Below, in pieces: positions 45,901-57,900 of a DNA stretch of 64,000 nucleotides. The stretch's first letter is position 1. The number at the start of each line of letters is the position of its first letter. Made by a program: the position numbers and the translations under genes. Source of the stretch: Harmothoe impar. Lineage: Eukaryota; Annelida; Polychaeta; Phyllodocida; Polynoidae. The notes under the pieces were generated by a model that saw only the letters and a program-made list of their open reading frames with translations, had not been told where the DNA came from and did not search any database. The DNA is taken from NCBI GenBank assembly GCA_947462335.1, contig OX381721.1, positions 2,418,001 through 2,482,000 on the forward strand, in the 5' to 3' direction.

Positions 45901-48900
45901 TGAAATATGAATTTTAAAAGATGAATATTCCAATTATAACAGCACAGTTCTTGTCTGTATATAAACTGCAATATACCTTACCTAATCCTTTTCAAGGAAA
46001 CTTTATGTTAGAATTTTGAGAAGTCTAATGATCATTTAGACCAAAAGAAGGTTTAGTTTACATTGAAATACAATAATTTCTTAGTTAGACACTTACCCGT
46101 ATGCTGTCGTTGATTTTGTGCACCAGCCACGTGAACATCCTTGTGTACATAGCTTTGCATAGCGCATCCCTTGCATAGGTGGCCTGTTCAAAGATATGGT
46201 GAGATATACATTATTTGACACTGTGTCCCTTGGATAGGTGGCCTGTTCAAATATATAAGACATATTGTTTAATGCACCAATTGATATTGATTTTTTTCCC
46301 CACAAAATCAGTACAGGCATAACAATGATTTTTCAAACTTTCAATATGTGGAGTTTATCAAAATTACATAAAATATACAATGTGCTTTTTCATTATGCTG
46401 AGAACTTGTGAGTATATTGAAGGGTACGTACCTCTACAGAGCCGAGGTCTGTCTTGACGCGTTCTCCCGACGTCTCGACTGTTCGCTGCGTCAAGGCATT
46501 TATTAGCGTGCCTACGTCGCAGTCCAGCAGTTCACACACTTCATACACCTCTGTAAGCAGAGGTAGTGAGGCATAAAGTCATGGTTTACTGAGGCCAAAT
46601 GTGATAAGGCATAAAGTCATGGTTTACTAGGACCAAATGTAATAAGGCATGAAGTCATGGTTTACTAAGGACAAATGTAATAAGGCATAAAGTCATGGTT
46701 TACTAAGGCCAATTTTTAAAAAAAGATGTGGTTTAGGTTACCCGACCCTACCTAGCAAAACAAGGCCGACCCTAGAAAGTTTTATCCAATTTTCAGAAAA
46801 TATTCATGTTTCAAGTAACTTTGGGGCTATTTCAGAGTCAATTTAATAGTCCACGAGTCGACACTGTGGACTGCGAGTCGGTGCTGAAGTTTGCAAGTCA
46901 ATCTTTTGGGTACCATTCTTGGCCCCTGTGGGGATCCCTTTTATTTACCCCTTTTTTAGCAAAAAATATAACGCATTACTATAGCGAAAATGAATTTTTT
47001 GGGTACTTTTCAGGCCAAAGTAAAAAAAATATAACAAAGATATTAAGAAATCTGACCTACCCTACATAGATATTCACATCATGTAACCTGAAACACACCT
47101 TTTTTTTTTGGTCTAAGTTAATTCCCAGTGATATTAGGCCTCTAGAAAAAGCCTTAAGGTATCATATTCAAAAGTTCCCATTTTTCCTGACCTTATTTAA
47201 TTGGATGCCAAGATATAGCACTGACTGGACGTTCTTCAATTTGTCAGAGCTACTTGTGAAATTTTCCTTTTTATTATTTTCTCATTTTCAACTTTCTTGA
47301 CTTTTGCCAACTTGACTTGCGGTAAAATTTCAAAAGAGTCTTTTAGATGACTTTCCCTTACTAAATCCCCCCCCCCCCCCCCGACAACAAATGTCGTCTT
47401 TAGCGACATGCCGTCCACTGACCAAAAATGCAATTTCTTGTGAAGTTCTATTTAAGATCTGGCACTTTAGTTCAATATGGCATTCGATATTGATTTCCAT
47501 GAAATCCTCGGAAATATGTACGGTGTGAAATAAATTACGATTTCAGTAAGACTTACCATCTTCATTGATGAGTTTACAGCCGTCGGTCCCGTCTATATTA
47601 CTTTGGTGCTGGAAGTGGATGTTGCCCAACTTGAGGACTGAGGCGACCAATCGGAACACAGCTACTATCTCATCACGGCTAAAACCTATCACCGACATCG
47701 CTGTCTGAAACGAGAAATGTCATTGGTAGAATCAAACTGGAAACAATACTAAGAGGAAGCAGTCACCCAGCTTTTGGCAATGGTGGAACTTTGTTATTTC
47801 AATGGAGTTTGGGGCATCTTATCAATCGTTCATGCATTTCTTGCCAGAATCGTTAATGCTTGTCCAATTCACAAGGCGACATTTACAATATCTATATCTA
47901 CATCTTTATATATCTATATCTAAATGATTAATAAAAAGGGTGAAAAAAGATCTTTAATGACACATTATGTTATTATTGCGTCAAATTGCATCGATAATGT
48001 TGACGATGGACTTCCATCATTCATATACTAAATATGAAAAAGTATTACATAATATATATGAGAAGATATACCCCTCATCATTTCCCGATGTGTTCCTAAG
48101 AACTATCACTGACTCAATAGATGGGAAGGGGCCCAATCTCTTGCATAAAACTTGATGAGCAGACTTGAGAACTGACCTTGGTTTTGAGGAATGTCTCTTT
48201 GTCGTATTGCGACTCTATGTGGGCGGAGGCGCCGCCTAGCTTCAGGAAGGAATACTGCTCAGGGTTTCGTTGAAGTTTTAAAGATTCTGTAAATGTAATG
48301 GGAGGAAGTTGTTTTAATCAAATGTGACCTCAAAATATAATATACATGTGCATTATTAAAATCATTTCTACAATGATGTTCTCAGGATACCCTTCATGTA
48401 ACTGTGAATCTACAAAATGCCAAATAAAGTTAAATTGTTCTAAAAAAGAAAATTGCAACTTTCTGTAATATTCTGCAGCAACTTAGTTATACCAGTGTGC
48501 ATTAGTGTACTTTTACTTACAGGAAACTCCTTAAGCAATAAGATGTTCATTAAATCACAAAATTACTTCTACAGTTTGGATCTAAACCAAAATGGCTACC
48601 TTTATACATGATGGAGATAAGGGATATTAAAGCACTATGCAGCCACTAAAGGGTTAAAGTGTCTATACCGATTTTCTTCAGATCCTAGATTTTACTTCTG
48701 AACACTGGAATAGTATGATATCTAGGGGATGGGGACAGTCAAATAGTCTCCAGGGCTGGTGAGAGGTCAGAGAGTGTATTTTCAATGAGTGGAATACATT
48801 TGTTTCAAACTGACCATATATTGGACAATAAGATCGAAATTAAACAAAATGATGTGGAATGAGAAGAAATGTAATAGTTAGAAGCAAAAGTATAGTACGG

Positions 48901-51900
48901 TAATTGTGAACGTCCTGGCTCATTTTTAGGAGATTTTTGATCCCCAATAATCGGATTGACAAACTTTAATATGAATCATAGTGAGCGTCAACTTACTTAG
49001 AAATGTTGTATCTGCGCCGGCTAACAATTGGTAGAATATGTGGAAGCTCCGTTCTCCTTTACTTTGTACAGCTACCCGCGACTGCAACACAAACACGTTT
49101 TGCTTTTAGATACGGCCCAAACACAGAGGTTTGTTTCAGGTAACATGGGTGAATTAAAAAAAAAAAGTTAATCCAAAAACAAACAACTGAATGTACTAGC
49201 CAGCCTCTCTGATTACCCTAAAATTGAACAGGAATGGGTAAAAATGCGAGAGTTTCTTCAAAATTGCATAAAAAATATTGCATGAAAAGATTTAGGGTCG
49301 GCCCTTTTTGGATAGGCTCTATTGGGTGACCTGAAACAAAGCTTTTTTTGGACCTAGGTTTATTGACCCTAATTATGTAAGTTACAATCCCCTCCGAGGA
49401 TGTCATTAGATGAAATGAAATATATGAATTAATATACACATGTATGAAAGAGATGTCAATTTCATAATACCTATTGAGGCCTTAAACATTTGAGCCTAGT
49501 TTCCATGGCTATTTCATGGTTAGTGGCATGGTGTACAGAATGCAACATTACACTACAGGGATTATACCAAAAGAAACTAATTTCCTTTTTAAATCATTAA
49601 AAGAAAATTCAAAATTATAGGTCTTGAAAATATTAGATGCTGGAAAGCATTGAAGACTTTATTCTTGCCATTAGAGGTCGCAAGACCATTTTTAACTTAA
49701 GACACCAAATGCACATGGCTCCCTTTTCGACAATTTTCAATGTACTTTTTTGAAGACAGCCCCCTATTTTAAAAATTTTTCTACGATTAAATTTGTCAGG
49801 GATAATATAGGATGCAACTTACCTTTTCAAGTAAATCTAGACATGGAGAAAAAGATTAGCAAAATATTAGTTTAATTGTCATCAGTTATAGAGAATTATA
49901 AAAAGCATTTTCCAAGTTCTGGTATAAACAATGTTACCATTTATCTTTATATTTTACAAGACTGTGCCACTCATAGGCTATCAGATACATGTATACATCA
50001 TGATACTGCTAAGGTATTAAAGTAAGAGCCCACTCATACAAATACCCATCTGGAAAACAGTGCATATCATTCACATTCACAGATCTAAAAGTGATCAAGG
50101 ATATCTACTTACAATTTGTGATAACTCCTCCGATTGGGTCCCCCTTGAAGTCGAATTCTATGTCCATATACTTCCCCTGCAAATATCAATTTTCGAATTA
50201 TAAAAGTATCACTGTATATTTTTCACTAGACCTGTAAAGCATAAAAACATAGATTGCATAGATTGCCATGTCTTAAAATCGACATGTGACATGGCCATTT
50301 ATGTGACAACTTTTTCTTCAGATTTTGGCCCTGTAGGTTGTCAATTTTTCTAAATTTGTCTGACCCAAGACCTCTATGTATGAGTCCCTTAGTGACACTA
50401 GTGACATGACTTTTTCTTTAGTGACATATGACATGGTCATTTCTTAAAATCGACATGGGACATGGGGATCCCCCCCCCCATCTACCCCCCTATTAAGTGG
50501 GTTTGAACAAAAACAACATCTACCCCTTGAATGGAGGGCACGGACAGAATGACTCCATGGCCACCAACCTACCCCTACCCCAGTATCACAGATACTGTAT
50601 ATGAACGAAGGGGGGGGGGGGGAGGTCAATTTTCTGAAAAACTTTGTGTACATAGACCTAGGAGAGCTAATTCCTGGAGAAAATGTGTGTACATACTTTA
50701 TGGAAGCCCCCATGTTCTCAAATAGATGAATCAGTTTTTGAGCGGGGTCTGCCTATGACTGGGGTTTTACGGTTTTCGTGTTTTCTCCAAGTAATATTAA
50801 ACCTGGTTTTGTCCCGGGTTCCCCATCGTCTCGTTATGTTGAGTGATCACTCAGCTGTTACGGCCAGAGTATTCAAAGAGAGGAAAGCGCCTTAATTCAT
50901 TTGTCGGTGAAATCAGACTTCTTGGCCATTTGAATTTTATTTCATTTTAATGAAATGTTTCCATTTTTAGATAAGATAAGCAGCAGAGCAGTAATCTGTC
51001 ACACGTTAGCCCTTTAAGGACGGATGTTACTCAAAGGCAACAGTTGTCATCATGATGCACCAATACAGCCCCTGCGGGTAACTCGCTGGGGCTGTATTGG
51101 TGCATCATGTGCCCCTTTGGGAGGACATCAATCCCATTGGGTTGGCATACAGCGCTGGGGAGTTACTCACCCTGACTGCATTGATGCATCATGATGACCA
51201 AGGGCATGATGCATTAATGTCAATGGCCCATTTTCATTGCCAGTGGTGCAGCAGGACAGATGGTGAATGTGGCGATTTATAGAAAACTACCCCTTTGTTA
51301 ACCTGGCCTAGGGCTGCTTATACAAATGTTTCATTGTCATTTTTGTGGTGAATGCTTGGGTGTTTTCTAGTCTAAAAAAGCGGTTGCTTACATAGGGTCT
51401 GCTTTATAGTCCGAATATATGCTCAATGTGCTTATTAAGTAGAATAAGGTGGATGGGAAAGGTCCTTGATTCTACAGATACTGTTATGTACATTTTGAAA
51501 CACAAAGTAACTTACAAATCGAGAGGAGTTGTCGTTTCTGTGCGTTTTTGCGTTTCCAAAGGCTGCAAAAGAAAAGTTATAGTTAATATTAAGTATTGTG
51601 TAATTCTATATTAAAATATAACATTAACATTAACATCAAGCCCTTAATGACGGCATAATGTATCAATACATCATACTTTTCATCATCATGATGCACCAAT
51701 GCAGCCCTAGTGAATAACTCGCCGGTGCTGCATTGGTGCATCATGCTGACCCTTCACGAGTGTATCAACCCTGGGGTTCGGAATGATACAGTTATACATG
51801 TGCCAATATCTGGATATTTTCTAATCCTTTAAAATCATTTGAATCACAAAAACTGCTATTCCCATGTAATTGTGCAGCCTTTATGGACAGATGTCGCTAA

Positions 51901-54900
51901 AAGATGACATTTGTCGTCATGATGCACCAATGCATCCCTGGCGAGTAACTTGCCAGTGCTGTATTGGTGCTGCATCATATCCACCCTTTGGGAGTGTCTC
52001 AATCCGATAGGGTCAGCATGATGCATGAATATAGACTGGCGAGTTAGTCGCCAGGGCTGCATTCATGCATGATAATGACCGAGGGCATGATGCATTAATG
52101 CATTATGCTGTCCTCACAGGGTTGATGTGGTTGATGAGAGTAATGACTAAATGAGTGTACACCCTGCCCACAGGACGCCACCTGGTGTCCCCACAACACA
52201 CCCAGGTCACCCAGTGACCTTGTAGTGGTGCCACCTGGTGTGGTGTATCAGCACTAATCAAGTTGTAACTTCTCTACTCAGGACAAACTAACATCATCCG
52301 TGCTCTACGTCACATGGTCTTGATTTAAGGGGAGCAAAATCCATTGACAATCTTTTTGGAAAAATAAATTTTAAAATCCATATCCAAAAAAAGGTGCCCG
52401 AAATCTATTGACAGACTTTTCTCTTTGGTCTACCCTTGAATTATAGGTTCTATAGATCTTTAGGGGAAAAAACACACTTGAAATCCGGGAGGACCTTTAC
52501 ACATTATGAAAAACTGGCAAAGTTTCATTGAGGATATTTGGTGTATTGCAGAGGCGCTAAAATAGCAGAAAATCATCTAGTATGATTAATACCAAAAGAT
52601 TAGGCCCTGATGCAATAGGCTAGGCTACCTCAAACACACCTTTCTACTTCCTGTGGCCTCAGGTGAAGGTCAGGTAAAGGTCAGGTGAAGGTCAGGTGAA
52701 GGTTAGTACAAGGTCAGTACAAGGTCAGTACAGGCTGTGTTACACCAAGGTGCGGCCCCACTTACACACAGTGTTTACACGGCACATCTGTCAGAGCACT
52801 CACATGGAGGAATCAACCCACGGGCCAGGCCAGACAGGGCCCACCCTATTGGATGTACCATAATATGATACTTAGTTATGAACCCATTTCTAGTAGTTGA
52901 GGGTTTAATTAGACTCCAAATTTGAGAAATATGGTATTCATAGTTTCGAATCAGCCCAAAAAGAGAGGCGTTTGCACATAGGGAATATGTGCTAATTACA
53001 ATGTGTGGGGGTCGCATATAGGTGAAAAGTGATTTTCATCTAGATCCACCGGGAATCGAACACGGATCTCTGCACCAATTTCCAGTATGCTAACCTTTAC
53101 ACCACGTACCTCTCTGTCCACCTACATACCATGTTACTGGATTGATAAAGGAGGGGTGCAGTGATTACCCTAGCCCCTACAAATGTATTTTTAATTATCA
53201 CGTATAACCCTTATATCGCGTATAACCTGCACCTAGACTTTTAAGAATATTATAGAACCCGCACTGGGGGTACTTCTAGTAATACTGTTTAAAATACATA
53301 GGGTCTTGGCAAATTTTTGGGTTGCTCATATTCAGCCCCCCCCTCCTCTTGGATTTGGGGGGGGGGGGGCTGGGAATGGATATTTCAAGCCAAAGTCAAG
53401 GCTTACCACACCATTGCACTTATTATGGGTCTTTTCAGGGTGTACTCCAGGAATCAAACAAATTAGAATACTTCTAGCAGAGACGGGTGTTACACTCACC
53501 TTCTAAGACGGGGTAGGACTGTACGCACCTTCTAAGACGGGGTAGGACTGTACGCACCTTCTAAGACGGGGTAGGACTGTACTCACCTTCTAAGACGGGG
53601 TAGGACTATAGCAGCTTCTAAGACGGGGTAGGACTGTACGCACCTTCTAAGACGGGGTTGGACTGTACTCACCTTCTAAGACGGGGTTGGACTGTACTCA
53701 CCTTCTAAGACGGGGTTGGACTGTACTCACCTTCTAAGACGGGGTAGGACTGTACTCACCTTCTAAGACGGGGTTGGACTGTACTCACCTTCTAAGATGG
53801 GGTAGGACTCACCTTCTAAGACGGGGTTGGACTGTACGCACCTTCTAAGACGGGGTACGACTGTACTCACCTTCTAAGACGGGGTAGGACTGTACGCACC
53901 TTCTAAGACGGGGTAGGACTGTACTCACCTTCTAAGACGGGGTTGGACTCACCTTCTAAGACGGGGTTGGACTGTACGCACCTTCTAAGATGGGGTTGGA
54001 CTGTACTCACCTTCTAAGACGGGGTTGGACTGGACTCACCTTCTAAGACGGGGTAGGACTGTACTCACCTTCTAAGACGGGGTAGGACTGTACTCACCTT
54101 CTAAGACGGGGTTGGACTGTACTCACCTTCTAAGACGGGGTTGGACTGTACGCACCTTCTAAGACGGGGTTGGAGTGTACTCACCTTCTAAGACAGGGTT
54201 GGACTGTACTCACCTTCTAAGACGGGGTTGGACTGTACTCACCTTCTAAGATGGGGTTGGACTGTACTCACCTTCTAAGACGGGGTTGGAGTGTACTCAC
54301 CTTCTAAGACGGGGTTGGACTGTACTCACCTTCTAAGACGGGTTTTACACTCACCTTCTAAGACGGGGTAGGACTGTACTCACCTTCTAAGACGGGGTTG
54401 GACTGTACTCACCTTCTAAGACGGGGTTGGACTGTACTCACCTTCTAAGACGGGGTTGGACTGTACGCACCTTCTAAGACAGGGTTGGACTGTACTCACC
54501 TTCTAAGACGGGGTAGGACTGTACTCACCTTCTAAGACGGGGTAGGACTGTACGCACCTTCTAAGACGGGGTAGGACTATAGCAGCTTCTAAGACGGGGT
54601 AGGACTGTACGCACCTTCTAAGACGGGGTTGGACTGTACTCACCTTCTAAGACGGGGTTGGACTGTACGCACCTTCTAAGACGGGGTAGGACTGTACTCA
54701 CCTTCTAAGACGGGGTTGGACTGGACTCACCTTCTAAGACGGGGTAGGACGCACCTTCTAAGACGGGGTTGGACTGTACTCACCTTCTAAGACAGGGTTG
54801 GACTGTACTTCTAAGACGGGGTTGGACTGTACTCACCTTCTAAGACAGGGTAGGACTGTACTCACCTTCTAAGACAGGGTTGGACTGTACGCACCTTCTA

Positions 54901-57900
54901 AGACGGGGTAGGACTGCACTCACCTTCTAAGACAGGGTTGGACTGTACTTCTAAGACGGGGTTGGACTGTACTCACCTTCTAAGACAGGGTAGGACTGTA
55001 CTCACCTTCTAAGACAGGGTTGGACTGTACGCACCTTCTAAGACGGGGTAGGACTGTACTCACCTTCTAAGACGGGGTAGGACTGTACGCACCTTCTAAG
55101 ACAGGGTTGGACTGTACTTCTAAGACGGGGTTGGACTGTACTCACCTTCTAAGACGGGGTTGGATTGTACGCACCTTCTAAGACAGGGTAGGACTGTACT
55201 CACCTTCTAAGACAGGGTTGGACTGTACGCACCTTCTAAGACGGGGTAGGACTGTACGCACCTTCTAAGACGGGGTAGGACTGCACTCACCTTCTAAGAC
55301 AGGGTTGGACTGTACTTCTAAGACGGGGTTGGACTGTACTCACCTTCTAAGACAGGGTAGGACTGTACTCACCTTCTAAGACAGGGTTGGACTGTACGCA
55401 CCTTCTAAGACGGGGTAGGACTGTACTCACCTTCTAAGACGGGGTAGGACTGTACGCACCTTCTAAGACAGGGTTGGACTGTACTTCTAAGACGGGGTTG
55501 GACTGTACTCACCTTCTAAGACGGGGTTGGATTGTACGCACCTTCTAAGACGGGGTTGGACTGTACGCACCTTCTAAGACGGGGTAGGACTGTACTCACC
55601 TTCTAAGACGGGGTTGGACTGTACTCACCTTCTAAGACGGGGTTGGACTGTACTCACCTTCTAAGACGGGGTAGGACTGTACTTCTAAGACGGGGTAGGA
55701 CGCACCTTCTAAGACGGGGTTGGACTGTACTCACCTTCTAAGACGGGGTTGGACTGTAGCAGCTGCTCCTTGACGCGGTCTATCTCGTGCCCCTTCCCGG
55801 ACACGGCCGCCACGTACTGCATGATGGCTTTACTCGCCTCTGGAAGCACCAAGACAAATGTGGAGTCAACCTACTGTCGTCTGAATAATATCTATCTAAT
55901 GATATACACAATGAAAGAACAAGGTCGACTACAGTGTAGCAACAGAATAGCAGCTTGCTATTCGCAGTCTCCTTCAGCTCGTGCGATAGCAGCTGCTATA
56001 CTGAACGCGTGCCCAAATAACAACCCATTAGTGCATCAGTAAACAATCAGTGAATCAACCCCCCCTTGTTTATAAAAGGAGCAGTTCCTTAATCAGAGAC
56101 CCACATGGAGTGCTCCACTATTTACCCTAGGTCTGGGACTTAGATCTTAACCCTTTATTGACGCATGTTGCTAAAAGACATTTGTCATCATGATGCACCA
56201 ATGCAGCCCCGGACAACCAGAAAAGGCCCCTAAATTCACTTAGACTGTCACAACTACAAAAGAGCCCCCTAAATTCACTTCGACCTTCACAACCAGAAAA
56301 GGCCCCTAAATTCACTTAGACTGTCACAACTAGAAAAGGGCCCCTAAATTCACTTAGACCTTCACAACCAGAAAAAGCCCCTAAATTCACTTAGACTGTC
56401 ACAATTGGAAAAAGGCCCCTAAATTCATGTAGATTGTCTCAACAAAAAACTGGAATATAGGCCCCTAAAAGCACCTCAACTGACACCAGCACAAAAAGGG
56501 CCCACAACTAGAAAAGGGCCCCTAAATTCACTTGAACCTTCATAATCAGAAAAGGCCCCTAAATTCACTCAGACTGTCACAACTAAAAAAGGGCCCCTAA
56601 ATTCACTTAGACCTTCACAACCAGAAAAGGCCCCTAAATTCACTTAGACTGTCACATCTAGAAAAGGGCCCCTAAATTCACTTAGACTGTCACAAGCAGA
56701 AAAGGCCCCTAAATTCACTGAGACTGTCACAACTAGAAAAGGGCCCCTAAATTCACTTAGACCTTCACAACCAGAAAAGGCCCATAAATGCACTTAGACT
56801 GTCTTAACTGGAAAAGGGCCCCTAAATTCACTTAGAATTTCACAACCAGAAAAGGCCCCTAAATTCACTTAGACTGTCTCAACAATAAAAGGTGCCCCTA
56901 TATTCATTTAGACTGTTAAAACTATAAAAGGGTAGCTAAATTTACCAGAAAAGGCCCCTAAATTCACTTGGACTGTCACAACTAGAAAAGGGCCTCTGAA
57001 TTTGCATGATTTCACTGGATTTGCATTTAATTCACTGAGCCTATTACAACCAGAAAAAGGCCCCTAAATGTATTATGGATGTCACAGCTGGGATAGGGGC
57101 CCCTAAATTCATTTATACCATTATAACAATAAAATGAACAATGGTTCTCAACACAAGAAAGGGGACTCTAAATTCACATGGACTGTCATCATCAGAAAAG
57201 GGTCCCTAAATTCACTTAGACCTTCATAACCAGAAAAGGCCCCTAAATTCACTTAGACTGTCACAACTAGAAAAGGGCCACTTAATTCAATTGGGCCTTC
57301 ACAACCAGAAATGTGATTATGAGATTTCGTTGCCAATATAATGACAGACCACACAAGGCCTCCACTCAGGCACTGCTAGTCCGCCCTCACTGACCGACAC
57401 ACATCTTCTAATGTCAGAGATCCTGTATGGACAGAATCCTTAAAAAGGTATACTTGATTACAAGGATAGACCATTTGAAAATCCAAATTTTCAGGGAAAT
57501 TCCTGAACATTTACATCTCTGTAATTCAGTACCTCCATTGCATGAGCTACTTTACCATGATCTACCTATTTTGAAGTTCTGTTGTATTCGATGATCATTT
57601 AGGAATATTGATACATACATATCGCAAAAATCTGAAAATCAACAAAAAATATCCTGTTTTCCAGAACTTTAGGCTTCACACTTGTATTAGGTTAGACTGA
57701 GTTCAAGGTGTTATTCAAGGCCTACTTCACGTCAAGTCTATGCATCATGGTATAGACTGCATTCTACCTGCTCACCCCGTACCACCCCCGGGTCCTGATA
57801 ACCCCCGCCCTCCCCTGCCTCCCCCTCCTACACACGTTCTGCCCCATGCCCTCCCCATGCTGATTACAACATGACTAATCCCTTTCTGCTCTCATGGATT

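Larger units (their letters stand above)
49082..51515 (-). other. introns 4-6
   Basis: Between exons 7 and 4. Notable: ACATGTGACATGG-type words repeated at 50270-50465, a G13 run at 50610-50622 and a GCATCATG element (51009-51226). The rest is unrecognised. Confidence 0.55.
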
